Below are positions 6,817 through 15,559 of a stretch of DNA of 64,000 nucleotides, piece by piece; position 1 is the first letter of the stretch; every line of letters begins with the position of its first letter. Source of the DNA: Pseudovibrio sp. Alg231-02 (GTDB lineage Bacteria; Pseudomonadota; Alphaproteobacteria; Rhizobiales; Stappiaceae); NCBI RefSeq assembly GCF_900143565.1, contig NZ_FREX01000009.1, positions 176,001 through 240,000 on the forward strand, given 5' to 3'. Position numbers and translations under genes: made by a program. Below the pieces are notes generated by a model that saw only the letters and a program-made list of their open reading frames with translations, ran no database searches and was not told the origin of the DNA.

Positions 6817-8691
6817 ATGACAAAACAATCACGGGTTCCTGAAGAGAACGCCCGCACTAGTCTTGTTGACCAGCTGCTCTCCACCAACATCATCGACAAG
6901 CATCAGGAAAATAAGCGCTTATTCAGGCGCAGACTGATCTTTGGAGGGCTCGTTCTAACCTCTTTAGCAGTGTTGACCACCATCATGTCACTCACACTGT
7001 TCCTCAACGGTTTTGCCCTTTCAAAAGTCGTGATGCTTCTCGCATTTCTGGTAACCTTACCATGGCTCGTCATCGGTTTCTGGCATGCTGTCATTGGCTT
7101 GATGCTCATGAGATTTTCTTCAAATTCCACCGCTCAGGTATACGCTGGCACGCCGCTGGGTACACTTGACCTAAAAAAGCCTTTGCAGAATAAGCAAACC
7201 GCCTTGCTTTCCTGCGTGCGAAACGAAGATTCACCTGAAGTGGCTGCGAAGCTGGAAGCGATGCTTCAAGATCTGGATCGTCTGGAAAAACTCAACGGCT
7301 TCTCTCTCTATATCCTGAGTGACAGCAATGATCCTGAGCATATCCGGCAAGAAATGCGGGAGTTCTCCCTACTGCGGGCACGATGGCAAAATCGGATTGA
7401 AGTGCTTTATCGTAGACGTGAAAAGAATACCGGCTTCAAAGCAGGAAATGTCGAAGATTTCTGCCGCAACTGGGGGACACGGCATGAATATGCGATCACG
7501 CTGGATGCTGATAGCTTCCTCTCAGCAGAATCCCTATGCCACCTTGTAAGCAAAATGAATGCAAATCCGCGTCTGGGTATTTTGCAAACACTTGTTCTGG
7601 GACTTTCAACCAACTCGTTCTTCACCCGTGTTTTCCAATGGGGTATGCGTTTGGGAATGCGCTCCTACACGCTTGGCGCAGCGTGGTGGCAAGGCTCGTC
7701 AGGTCCGTATTGGGGACACAATGCGATTTTTCGCATAAAGCCCTTCACGCAGTTCTGCATGCTGGAGCCTCTGCCAGGAAATGACGCATTGAGCGGCCCG
7801 ATCCTCAGTCATGATCAGGTTGAAGCTGCGATGATGGCAGACGCGGGCTATGAGGTGCGCGTATGGCCGGTAGAAGGTGGCAGCTATGAAGAAAACCCAC
7901 CTCATTTGATCGAGTTTATCCGCAGAGATCTGCGCTGGTGTCACGGAAACCTTCAGTACTTTAAGTTGCTCAGAGAGCCCGGGTTTAAGCTTTTGGGACG
8001 AATCCAACTTGGCCTTGCAATCCTCATGTTTGCTGGCTCTCCGGCATGGCTCGTTTTTATCGCAATGGCGATTTTAACCGCATCTGTTTCCGCGCCCGAG
8101 ACGATAACATTCGATCCGTTTTACGGCACGATCCTGATTGTGGCCATCATGAGCATGGTCTTTGCACCCAAACTTGCGACGCTTGCCCATGTCCTGACAG
8201 TTCGGAACGAACGCCGGGATTATGGCGGCTCTTTCTCGGTGTTTGTCAGTGCATTCTTCGAGCTGGTCTATTCCATGTTGCTAGCACCAGTCATGGCAAT
8301 TGCGCACAGCATCTTTATTGCACAACTGTTCGCAGGACGAAAAACGCAATGGGGAGGGCAGGAAAGACAACCCCATGGTATTCCGTTCCTTTTGGCAGTG
8401 AAGAAGTTCTGGCCCCAAACTCTTTTCGGCCTTTGCGGTGTGATTTGGATGATGGATTATACCTTTGCAGATACGTGGCTTCTGCTTCCGGTAATCCTTG
8501 GACCATTGCTAACAATACCGTTTGCAATGATCACCTCAAAACCAGCGCTCGGTATGTACTTTAAACACTCCGGACTTTGGCTGTTGCCTGAAGAAAAGAA
8601 AACACCGCTTGAACTGCAAGGCCTCAATAAAGAGCAGCGCCGTGTAGAGTTGGAACTTGCCAAGGCAAACCGAGCTGCGGTCACGCGATAA
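6817..8691 (+). CDS. opgH: OpgH/MdoH glucan glucosyltransferase
   Basis: This inner-membrane GT2 enzyme polymerises glucose from UDP-glucose into the backbone of osmoregulated periplasmic glucans. The 624-residue protein has two N-terminal membrane segments (about residues 40-100) and a cytoplasmic domain with LYILSDSNDPEHI, REKNTGFKAGN, the donor Asp motif TLDADSF, WGHNAIFR, SHDQVEAAMM and RRDLRWCHGNLQY. The last is the QxxRW-like signature of this family, here RRDLRW. Further membrane segments follow. It is shorter than E. coli OpgH (847 residues), as usual in alphaproteobacteria. The periplasmic partner opgG is not in the window. The OpgC-type modifying enzyme lies just downstream on the opposite strand. 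Confidence 0.95.
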   Translation: MTKQSRVPEENARTSLVDQLLSTNIIDKHQENKRLFRRRLIFGGLVLTSLAVLTTIMSLTLFLNGFALSKVVMLLAFLVTLPWLVIGFWHAVIGLMLMRFSSNSTAQVYAGTPLGTLDLKKPLQNKQTALLSCVRNEDSPEVAAKLEAMLQDLDRLEKLNGFSLYILSDSNDPEHIRQEMREFSLLRARWQNRIEVLYRRREKNTGFKAGNVEDFCRNWGTRHEYAITLDADSFLSAESLCHLVSKMNANPRLGILQTLVLGLSTNSFFTRVFQWGMRLGMRSYTLGAAWWQGSSGPYWGHNAIFRIKPFTQFCMLEPLPGNDALSGPILSHDQVEAAMMADAGYEVRVWPVEGGSYEENPPHLIEFIRRDLRWCHGNLQYFKLLREPGFKLLGRIQLGLAILMFAGSPAWLVFIAMAILTASVSAPETITFDPFYGTILIVAIMSMVFAPKLATLAHVLTVRNERRDYGGSFSVFVSAFFELVYSMLLAPVMAIAHSIFIAQLFAGRKTQWGGQERQPHGIPFLLAVKKFWPQTLFGLCGVIWMMDYTFADTWLLLPVILGPLLTIPFAMITSKPALGMYFKHSGLWLLPEEKKTPLELQGLNKEQRRVELELAKANRAAVTR

Positions 8692-8805
8692 AAGAATAAG
8701 CTGAAGGTGGTGAGAGCCGTCAGGTTTCCAGGAAAAAGCCGGTTGCGTAAATAGCACGCAACCGATTTTCTGATTTCTAGGTTTCTATTGAACTGGCAAA
8801 GCTAC

Positions 8806-8850
8806 AGCGTATCTCCGAAAAGTGGAAGCCGGTTTTCAGATAAAGATACA
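8806..8850. repeat. Palindromic intergenic repeat, copy 1
   Basis: An imperfect palindrome of about 45 bases starts AGCGTATCTCCGAAAAGTGG and runs through CCGGTTTTCAGATAA to GATACAC. It matches the copies at 25953, 56287, 58785, 58848 and 59586 in layout: outer arms AGCGTATTC/GAATACGC and a core resembling CGAAAAGTGG..CCGGTTTTCGG. It lies between opgH and the opgC 3' end. Confidence 0.75.
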
Positions 8851-8852
8851 CA

Positions 8853-8906
8853 AAAACAAAGACTAAAGCAGTTCAGGTGTTCCAACTTAAATGCGAACTG
8901 CTTTAG
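8853..8906 (-). terminator. Probable terminator of opgC
   Basis: Perfect 12-base arms (CTAAAGCAGTTC at 8863-8874 and GAACTGCTTTAG at 8895-8906) overlap the opgC stop codon. Read on the - strand, the stem is followed by a T-rich run (TCTTTGTTTTT). This is consistent with factor-independent termination of the opgC transcript. Confidence 0.65.
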
Positions 8907-10054
8907 GAAGCTGGTTTTTCCTTTGGCTTTCTCCATGGCTCACCCTTAAACCATGCCACGGTATAGGCGACGGCAATTAAGCCTGCAAAACCAAGCAAGT
9001 TTGCCATGATTCCACCTGTGACCGTGCCTTTCAAACCGAGCTCATCCCGGAAGATTGCAATGCCCTGCGCAAGAATGAGGCTTGCAAGGAAAACAGCGAG
9101 AGACTGTTGGCCTACCTTCTTGATGACCCGGACAACTTTGCCACCAAAACCGCCCATGAGCAGCCGTTGCCCGCCTTCTCCAACAGCTACCCACGCCACA
9201 TAAGCAAGGGCTAGGAAGTGGATGTAGCGCAGGAGGCCCATCTCGGATTTTACGGTGAGGTCGCTGATATCATTTGCAATTCTGCGGAGCTCAGGCACCT
9301 CATTGAGAATGCGGAAGTAAGCAAACGGAATCGTAAGAATAATAATCGAGGCGCTCAGGAACAAGAGACGTTTCTTGACTGGAGGAGCCGGAATCCAGCC
9401 CTTGATGAAGGCAAATCCAGTAAAGAACAGCAACTGCCATGCAAATGGATTGAAGAACCAACGGCGATCGGACCATGGCTCAGCAGGGAAATCCACCAGT
9501 CGGAAGGTTGCGATCAGCCAAAATGCAATGATGATTGCTGCAACCGCACCTCGTCCGGCCTTGTAATAGGCAATCATGATCACCGGCAACATCGCAAGGA
9601 TCACCAGATACATTGGCAGAATATCGAAGTAGTTCGGCACATAGGTAAGGGTCAGCAAACCTGGCAGCTGGAAGATCGGATCTTCGAAGAAGTGCCAAAG
9701 GTTCAGCTTCCCGACATAGTCGTCGCTGGTCCAGCCGTTGATTTGCAGGAAGGCAAGCATGCCCGCAACGGCGAGGAACAGGCAGATATGGGCCCAATAA
9801 ACTTGCCAGACGCGATAAAGAACACGCGCGCTGCCCATGACCAGGCCATGCAGTTCAAAGACGCGCCCGAAGGCAATTGCGGAGGCCATGCCAGAGCAAA
9901 ACACAAATATCTCGGTTGCATCGGAGAACCCGAAACGCGCCGGAATCCAAAGAGCCCACCCGTTTGCAGGAAGGTGGGCTATGAAGATGATGAACATTGC
10001 GATCCCTCGAAAAAAATCGAGGCGTGGATCTCTTGGTCGGCTGGCCGTTTTCAT
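8903..10054 (-). CDS. opgC: OpgC-like acyltransferase for periplasmic glucans
   Basis: This 383-residue integral membrane protein has about ten hydrophobic segments and the OpgC family start RDPRLDFFRGIAMFIIFIAH, including the conserved His after the first segment. OpgC proteins add succinyl or similar acyl groups to osmoregulated periplasmic glucans. Placement next to opgH, pointing at its 3' end, supports that role. I chose ATG 10054 (MKTASRP). An upstream GTG at 10183 would overlap the TPR gene and add 43 family-foreign residues, although no strong ribosome site precedes 10054. The exact acyl group is not predictable. Confidence 0.87.
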   Translation of the reverse strand: MKTASRPRDPRLDFFRGIAMFIIFIAHLPANGWALWIPARFGFSDATEIFVFCSGMASAIAFGRVFELHGLVMGSARVLYRVWQVYWAHICLFLAVAGMLAFLQINGWTSDDYVGKLNLWHFFEDPIFQLPGLLTLTYVPNYFDILPMYLVILAMLPVIMIAYYKAGRGAVAAIIIAFWLIATFRLVDFPAEPWSDRRWFFNPFAWQLLFFTGFAFIKGWIPAPPVKKRLLFLSASIIILTIPFAYFRILNEVPELRRIANDISDLTVKSEMGLLRYIHFLALAYVAWVAVGEGGQRLLMGGFGGKVVRVIKKVGQQSLAVFLASLILAQGIAIFRDELGLKGTVTGGIMANLLGFAGLIAVAYTVAWFKGEPWRKPKEKPAS

Positions 10055-10154
10055 AGGGGTCGGCGGTATACTGTGCTGGTTCACGATGTCTCTGAAACTA
10101 AAAACTATAGATGATGAAATGCAGCTCCGAAATCCCCCGAAGCTGCACCTCCAT

Positions 10155-11540
10155 TTATCCCATACGGAATCGTAGGTGTTCACTTTGCATGAGGTCGGTG
10201 GCTTCCGTCATGCGAGTTGCTTGAGCCATGCGGGTTTCACCATAGGTGTCTGATCCGCCTCTCAAGCGTGTGCGCTCATCAATCATCCGTTTTGCTTCCT
10301 GGCAAAGGCCAGCGCGCAAAGCGGCTTCAATGGTGAGGCGTTCAAATACATCACGCTGAGCATGACTGCCACCAACGGTACGCAGCAGCGGGCGTGCTTC
10401 TGCGAGGTGGTGGTAAGCGCTGAAGTAATTGCCGTTCTTGAACTGCATCAATCCAGATGCTGTTGGAGAACCGGCTGTTTTGGTCACGAGACCCATCTCG
10501 TTGGTGTCTTGTTCGCCAAATGTGCGCATTCGAGTCAACAGGCGGTCAGAGGACTGACGACGGTTGTCTCCCAGCAGAGCAAGCATGTAGTGCAAGTCTG
10601 CGAAAACATTACAGGAATCGTCGACACGCTTTTCGCTGATGCTCGCCAGCTCTTCCCAGCGGTTACCTACCTTGATGCCCTCAAGCTCAAGGCGAACCAG
10701 CATGGAAGCTGCGTTGGAGATATCGCGATAATCGTCTGTGTGATCTTTACGGAACTTTTGGTCATAGAGCTCGAAAACACGCTCAACATTGCCACGATCA
10801 AGGTGCAGCAGCGCAAGGTGCCACCAAACGTGATAACCAAAGTTGTTGCAGTGTTCCCAAGCCTTTGGCTGGTCATCAAGCCATTTGATGCCTTCTTCGG
10901 TCTGGCCGGTCATGTCCAGCACGTGGGCAACTGCATGCAGGCCCCAGGCATCATCATGTTGAAAAGCAACGGCTTCTTTGCCGATCCGTTCAGCCCGGTC
11001 AAAATCACCAGTCTCTTCCAGCGCAAAGGAGTAACAACCGTGTACATAGCCTTTTGCGATATGGTCGTCTTCATAAGACGAGATCACACCTTCAATCGAG
11101 GAGCGCATGCGGGATGGCTGGCCAAGAACGAAGCGAATAGCGTGGACGAGCTTCAGAAGGAATGCATCGCGTGGGTATTTAAGAAGCAGTTCGTCAAGGC
11201 GATCAGCAGACTTGGTCGGCGTACCCTGAAGCCAGTCATTCAAAGCTTCAACAACAGCTTCTTCACGGTCCGTAATCTGTGTATCTCTGCGGCATTTATC
11301 AGCAATTGCATAAGCTTCAAAAGCAGTTGCTGTCATTTCGCGTCTGCCAAGCAGTAGGCAGAACAGGCCACGCGCGGCTTGAGCCAGAGCGAAGTCTGGA
11401 TCGGCCTCCAGTGTTTTCGCAAGATGCTCCGGCGTTGCAGCACTATGTGCCAAAAACGCAAGAATAGTGTTGTTCCAGTGTGTTAATGCACTCTTATCGG
11501 AGAGTGTTACCGTGTATTCGAACTGGTCATCAATGCGCAT
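10155..11540 (-). CDS. TPR protein of the TTC38 type
   Basis: This 461-residue soluble protein is built of helical repeats with the TTC38 signatures GYVHGCYSFALEETGDFDRA and DAWGLHAVAHVLDMTGQTEE, and a His-rich stretch CNNFGYHVWWHLALLHLDRG. TTC38 homologs are common in bacteria and mammals but have no firm biochemical role. No signal peptide or membrane segment is seen, so it is probably cytoplasmic. It ends 100 bases before the opgC start on the same strand and could be cotranscribed with it, though the gap is long for tight coupling. A peptide-binding or scaffold role is a guess from the fold. Confidence 0.85.
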   Translation of the reverse strand: MRIDDQFEYTVTLSDKSALTHWNNTILAFLAHSAATPEHLAKTLEADPDFALAQAARGLFCLLLGRREMTATAFEAYAIADKCRRDTQITDREEAVVEALNDWLQGTPTKSADRLDELLLKYPRDAFLLKLVHAIRFVLGQPSRMRSSIEGVISSYEDDHIAKGYVHGCYSFALEETGDFDRAERIGKEAVAFQHDDAWGLHAVAHVLDMTGQTEEGIKWLDDQPKAWEHCNNFGYHVWWHLALLHLDRGNVERVFELYDQKFRKDHTDDYRDISNAASMLVRLELEGIKVGNRWEELASISEKRVDDSCNVFADLHYMLALLGDNRRQSSDRLLTRMRTFGEQDTNEMGLVTKTAGSPTASGLMQFKNGNYFSAYHHLAEARPLLRTVGGSHAQRDVFERLTIEAALRAGLCQEAKRMIDERTRLRGGSDTYGETRMAQATRMTEATDLMQSEHLRFRMG

Positions 11541-12006
11541 GGATGCGACCCGTGGTTGAGGCGACCAGTATTTCGTGCAATGTGCAATCGCTTATGAGAT
11601 AAGCCATTGGGTTTACATTACTAACGACACAGGTCTGCCAGGAAATCTGTTGATCAGAACCCTTTCAAAACTGGCGATGACGTTCAACACACAAAATGGT
11701 GTTTAATATCAGCAAGCTTTGTTTATGTAGAAAATATAGTTCAACCTCATGAAGAAATAGAAAACACTATTCTATTCACTAAGAAAAAATATGCGTCAAA
11801 TAGAAGCTTACCTGTAAAAATCTACTATTATTAATAGTGATAATAAGTAAGATTTTAGATATTAAGTTCTATTATACCAGTATTTATTACCTTGTGATAA
11901 TCTTCTGTTTGTCGGATGAAATAGTGTTCACTGCTTCTTGATTTTCTAGTTAGTCCCCACTGTGTAATGTCCTTACTCCAATTGAGACTAAGTACGTGGC
12001 GAATTC
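11541..12006. other. AT-rich intergenic region upstream of the YeeE-like gene
   Basis: This 466-base gap lies between divergent genes and has no convincing ORF or RNA gene. The stretch 11690-11900 is strongly AT-rich. It includes a 15-base palindrome ACTATTATTAATAGT at 11824-11838 that could be an operator or simply chance in AT-rich DNA. Promoters for both the TTC38-like gene and the transporter gene should be here. Confidence 0.5.
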
Positions 12007-13212
12007 ATGGCGAATACGAGTAGCTATCAACAAACAAAAATCGATCAACAGATTCAATCACCGCAATCTGTGATCGTCATCGGAGCGCTGGTCGCGTTGG
12101 CCGGTGTTGCTCTCTTGGGACTCCAGAACAACGGCTGGCGTGTTTTTGGCGGTGCTTTGATCGGTGCTCTGGCAGGCGTTGCGCTGTACCATACGAGCTT
12201 CGGATTTACGGCAGCATGGCGCCGTATTGTCACCCAGCGAAGAGGGCAGGGCCTTCGTGCTCAATTCCTGCTTATCTCATTGGTTTGTTTAATAAGTTTC
12301 CCACTCCTCCAATACGGTCCAAACATCGGCATACGCACCGGTGGCTTCGTGTTTCCATTCGGTGTTGGAGCAGCTGTCGGAGCCTTCATTTTTGGCATCG
12401 GAATGCAGCTCGGCGGAGGGTGTGGATCAGGCACATTGTTCACTGTCGGAGGCGGTTCATCACGCATGGTGATCACTCTTGCCTTCTTCATTTTGGGCAG
12501 CGTAATTGCAACAGCGCATCTTTCATTCTGGAATTCTCTTCCAAGATTACCGGCATTTTCGCTTGTGCGTGGCTATGGGGTCGTCCCTGCGCTACTGATC
12601 ACCATTGTGCCACTTGTCGCCTTTGCGATATTCTCGGTGTTTATCGAGAAAAAACAATGGGGTGAACTAGAGAAATCCCGCAAAACCACCGGGTTTTTTC
12701 AAGGCCAATGGGGCTATGTTCTGGGTGCGTTGATGTTGGCGTTGGTTTGCGTTCTTACGTTCATTGTGTTGCAGCGCCCATGGGGCGTGACATCCGGCTT
12801 CGCACTCTGGGGTGCAAAGTTTTTCTATGCCATTGGTATCCCGGTAGAGACCTGGCCTTACTGGCAATGGCAGGTTGGGGCGATCAAAAGATCTGTCTTT
12901 GCCGATTCCACATCCGTCATGAATTTCGGCATTGTGCTCGGGGCTCTGATTGCAGCTGGGCTGGCCGGAAAGTTCAATCCGGTGAAAAAAATTAATCTCA
13001 GAGATGCTGGAACTGCAGTGATCGGAGGCCTCTTGCTCGGCTACGGCGCGCGCCTTGCTTACGGATGCAACATCGGAGCGTATCTCGGGGGCATAACCTC
13101 CGGCTCCATACATGGCTGGTTGTGGCTCGTCTTCGCCTTTGCCGGGTCTATGGTTGGAACCCGTGTCCGTCATTTGATCGGAATGGATCCTGCACCTGTT
13201 ACCGCAAAATAG
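12007..13212 (+). CDS. YeeE/YedE (TsuA-like) sulfur-compound transporter
   Basis: This 401-residue membrane protein has two related halves. Each carries a glycine-rich, cysteine-containing segment: GIGMQLGGGCGSGTLF at about residue 135 and LLGYGARLAYGCNIGAYLGG near residue 350. These match the pore Cys motifs of YeeE/TsuA, which imports thiosulfate through relayed Cys contacts. Hydrophobic segments run through the whole protein. The next gene encodes a secreted DUF302 protein, but a hairpin terminator separates them. Thiosulfate is the best substrate guess. Other sulfur or selenium species cannot be excluded, and no sulfur-oxidation gene is nearby. Confidence 0.88.
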   Translation: MANTSSYQQTKIDQQIQSPQSVIVIGALVALAGVALLGLQNNGWRVFGGALIGALAGVALYHTSFGFTAAWRRIVTQRRGQGLRAQFLLISLVCLISFPLLQYGPNIGIRTGGFVFPFGVGAAVGAFIFGIGMQLGGGCGSGTLFTVGGGSSRMVITLAFFILGSVIATAHLSFWNSLPRLPAFSLVRGYGVVPALLITIVPLVAFAIFSVFIEKKQWGELEKSRKTTGFFQGQWGYVLGALMLALVCVLTFIVLQRPWGVTSGFALWGAKFFYAIGIPVETWPYWQWQVGAIKRSVFADSTSVMNFGIVLGALIAAGLAGKFNPVKKINLRDAGTAVIGGLLLGYGARLAYGCNIGAYLGGITSGSIHGWLWLVFAFAGSMVGTRVRHLIGMDPAPVTAK

Positions 13213-13257
13213 AAACCAGCTGCCGGATACGACTAAAACTTGGCCAATTAAAATCAA

Positions 13258-13294
13258 GGGAGCTTGAACAACAGCCTGTTCAACTCCCGCTTTT
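13258..13294 (+). terminator. Terminator after the YeeE-like gene
   Basis: Arms GGGAG-C-TTGAACA and TGTTCAA-CTCCC form a 12-base stem with one bulged C. The loop is ACAGCC and the stem is followed by GCTTTT. It lies 45 bases after the transporter stop and just before the DUF302 gene, so that gene may depend partly on read-through or its own promoter. Confidence 0.7.
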
Positions 13295-13325
13295 AAACTC
13301 ATTTCATTACGAAAAGGATTGAACC

Positions 13326-13850
13326 ATGAAACTCCTTACGGGGATGCTCGGCTTTGTTGGAACATTGATGTTCGTTATGGCCGCTTTTCAACCATCCCAG
13401 GCTCAAATCACCACAGAGCAAGCGCAGCAGGGCAAGGTGCTGCCGCGCAATGGCTGGCGGGTTATCGAAACCACCATGGCGATTGATGAGCTACTGGACT
13501 CCCTGAAAAAAGCCATTCGCGAAGAAGACATGCTGCTCGTCAGCATGGCAAGTGCCTCTCGGGGTGCTAAAGCAAACGGCTTCGAAATCCCTGGCAACTA
13601 TGTGATTGGGGTTTTTCGTAACGACTTCGCCAGACGCATGCTGGCAGCAAGTGTGCAGGCAGGTATTGAGGCGCCAGTTCGCTTCTATCTGACGGAAAAT
13701 CCGGATGGCACAGCAACGCTGTCCTGGAAAACACCGAGCTTTGTCTTCCAGCCTTACCGAGCCACAGCCTCTGAGGATCTGGTCTCACTGAGCGAGGAAC
13801 TGGATGTGATCTTCCAGCGCATTGCAGACCGTGCCACAGACAACACCTGA
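13326..13850 (+). CDS. Secreted DUF302 protein
   Basis: This 174-residue protein starts with a clear signal peptide (MKLLTGMLGFVGTLMFVMAA, cleavage likely after SQA). A DUF302-type domain follows: RVIETTMAIDELLDSLKKAI, LLVSMASASRG, YVIGVFRNDFARRML and PVRFYLTENPDGTATLSW. DUF302 proteins form small alpha-beta dimers and often sit beside sulfur or heavy-metal genes, but their role is not settled. Its position behind a YeeE/YedE transporter suggests a periplasmic accessory to sulfur-compound handling. This is inference from context. No conserved Cys is present, so direct thiol chemistry is unlikely. Confidence 0.75.
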   Translation: MKLLTGMLGFVGTLMFVMAAFQPSQAQITTEQAQQGKVLPRNGWRVIETTMAIDELLDSLKKAIREEDMLLVSMASASRGAKANGFEIPGNYVIGVFRNDFARRMLAASVQAGIEAPVRFYLTENPDGTATLSWKTPSFVFQPYRATASEDLVSLSEELDVIFQRIADRATDNT

Positions 13851-13867
13851 GGCACTCTTTAGAAATC

Positions 13868-13903
13868 AAAAAAAGAGTGTGTCACCTTTCCCGCGACACA
13901 CTC
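13868..13903 (-). terminator. Terminator of the TPP-enzyme operon
   Basis: Perfect 9-base arms GAGTGTGTC (13875-13883) and GACACACTC (13895-13903) flank an 11-base loop. On the - strand the stem is followed by a run of seven T. It lies 17 bases past the stop of the TPP enzyme and can also slow transcripts from the convergent DUF302 gene. Confidence 0.85.
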
Positions 13904-13919
13904 GAAAATGCAAATGGTT

Positions 13920-15557
13920 CTACAGCTTACCGTCGTAGGCTCTGCGGTCAATGCGGCAAGCAAGAACGGTGAAGGTATCGCGCTTCAGTGCTGCCTTCGC
14001 TTCTTTCTTAAGGCTCTCAGCATCATCCACCCAAACACCATGCCCGCCATAAGCGTCAGCAAGTGCAGGGAAGTTGGTTGCAGAGAAGTCCACGCCCAGA
14101 TTAGGGTTCTGGTTCGCACGCTGCTTCAGCTCAATCAGAGACAAGCTCTCGTCGACCAGCACGCAGACAATAAACGGCACCTGCATATCTCGCAGAACCG
14201 CCAGATCACCAAGACCCATCTCCAGACCGGCATCACCTACAAACACAACAACCGGATCTTCCGGTTTTGCCATCTTATGCCCGATGCCAAGCGGCAAGGC
14301 ACATGCCATCGTACAAAGCGCAGAACTCTGCAGCATTGTGCGCGGGTAGTGGCTCTCCCAGATTTGGCTTACCAGAATGCGGTGCGCACCACTGTCCGCA
14401 GTTGCAACAGTGGTATCCGGCAAGGCTTCCCGAAGGCCGTGGAACACAGTGGCTGGGCCCCAACCACTTTCTTCCGCAGTAAAGTCGGCCTTCAGCTTTT
14501 CCTTGGCTGGTGCGATACGGTCACGAAGCCAATCGCTCTCTTCTGGAACAATACCGGCCTCATCTTCTGGTGTCAGAGCCATCAGGGTTGGCTTCACATC
14601 GCCTTCCAGAGTATGGCTCACATGGTGCATGCCATGGCTGCGCAACACAGGCGTCAGCTCAATAACTGATGTCTCTTCACTCCACGGATTACGCCAGTTC
14701 ACGCGCATTTCAATGGGGTCATAGCCGATCAGCACAACAAGGTCCGCATCAGCCAGCAAAGGCATCAGGTTCTTGTCAGCTTTGGGCGACAAACCTGCTC
14801 CACCAAGCGAAAGCTTATGGCCTTCAGGAATGAGCCCTTTGCCCTTGTAGCTGGTGATTAGCGGAATCTGGTAGGCCTCGCAGAACGCCTCAATCTCATT
14901 GCCTGCATCCACATTGACGGCATCAACACCAGCAATTGCGATAGGGCGTTGAGCAGAGCCTAGCAAATCACGCGCTTGCTCCAGCACATCACCAAATGGC
15001 AGCTGGGCAGCACGAACACCATAGTTCGGTGTTTTCTGTGTTTCGTCGCTTTCACCTTCGGCAACGGAGATCGGCACATCAATGTGCACTGGTCCCGGTT
15101 GACCAGACATGGCAATGGAAATTGCCTTGTCCATCATGGCATTCAGCGCACCCGGAGCTGCTTTGAAGCTGGCTTTCACAATAGGACGCAGCAGTTGCTG
15201 ATGGTCCATCACCTGGTGAGTGTAGGTCTCAGCCTCAGCAGTATCTACGCAGCCTGTCAGGAAGATCAGCGGAACGCGATCCTGAAAGGCATTGGCAATC
15301 ACGTTGACGGCGTTGGTCACACCCGGCCCAAGTGTTGCCAGCAAAACAACGGGGGCATCCCTGCCTTGGCGCGCAAGGCCATGCCATGCGCCTTCAGCCA
15401 TAAAGCCACCAGCATTCTCGTGCTTCACCAGATTGAATTTCAAACCAGCAAGGTTCAGGGCATCCATAAGGGCCAGCACTTCGCCACCCGGAATCCCGAA
15501 GGCATACTGACTGCCAGCCTGATGCAGTTTTTGAGCAATAAGATCAGCGCCGCGCAT
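13920..15557 (-). CDS. Acetolactate-synthase-like TPP enzyme
   Basis: This 545-residue protein has the three-domain TPP-enzyme layout. The N-terminal Pyr domain has YAFGIPGGEVLALMDAL and VKHENAGGFMAEGAW, where the Glu is the TPP-activating residue. The C-terminal PP domain has VVVFVGDAGLEMGLGDLAVL and VLVDESLSLIELKQR. The usual GDG..NN magnesium motif reads GDA..DE, a variation found in some non-ALS subgroups. It is cotranscribed with the CoA-transferase gene two bases upstream, a pairing reminiscent of oxalyl-CoA decarboxylase with formyl-CoA transferase. I would not call it oxalyl-CoA decarboxylase on that basis. Decarboxylation or cleavage of a 2-keto or 2-hydroxyacyl substrate, possibly as a CoA ester, is the likely chemistry. 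Confidence 0.8.
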   Translation of the reverse strand: MRGADLIAQKLHQAGSQYAFGIPGGEVLALMDALNLAGLKFNLVKHENAGGFMAEGAWHGLARQGRDAPVVLLATLGPGVTNAVNVIANAFQDRVPLIFLTGCVDTAEAETYTHQVMDHQQLLRPIVKASFKAAPGALNAMMDKAISIAMSGQPGPVHIDVPISVAEGESDETQKTPNYGVRAAQLPFGDVLEQARDLLGSAQRPIAIAGVDAVNVDAGNEIEAFCEAYQIPLITSYKGKGLIPEGHKLSLGGAGLSPKADKNLMPLLADADLVVLIGYDPIEMRVNWRNPWSEETSVIELTPVLRSHGMHHVSHTLEGDVKPTLMALTPEDEAGIVPEESDWLRDRIAPAKEKLKADFTAEESGWGPATVFHGLREALPDTTVATADSGAHRILVSQIWESHYPRTMLQSSALCTMACALPLGIGHKMAKPEDPVVVFVGDAGLEMGLGDLAVLRDMQVPFIVCVLVDESLSLIELKQRANQNPNLGVDFSATNFPALADAYGGHGVWVDDAESLKKEAKAALKRDTFTVLACRIDRRAYDGKL

Positions 15558-15559
15558 AA

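Noticed and set aside
9218..10114. Long + strand open frame (298 codons) opposite opgC
   Set aside because: It lies wholly antisense to a clear membrane-protein gene. Its translation is charged, low in structure and matches no family I know. Long shadow frames are common opposite hydrophobic genes.
10362..11357. Long + strand open frame (331 codons) opposite the TTC38-like gene
   Set aside because: The - strand frame has clear family signatures. The + frame has none.
11690..11900. AT-rich block as a replication origin or horizontally acquired island
   Set aside because: No DnaA-box cluster, partition genes or mobility genes are nearby. AT-rich promoters are usual in this window.
13920..15557. 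Annotation as oxalyl-CoA decarboxylase
   Set aside because: The pairing with a CoA-transferase is suggestive, but the protein's own motifs look closer to acetolactate synthase-like enzymes. Context alone is not enough.
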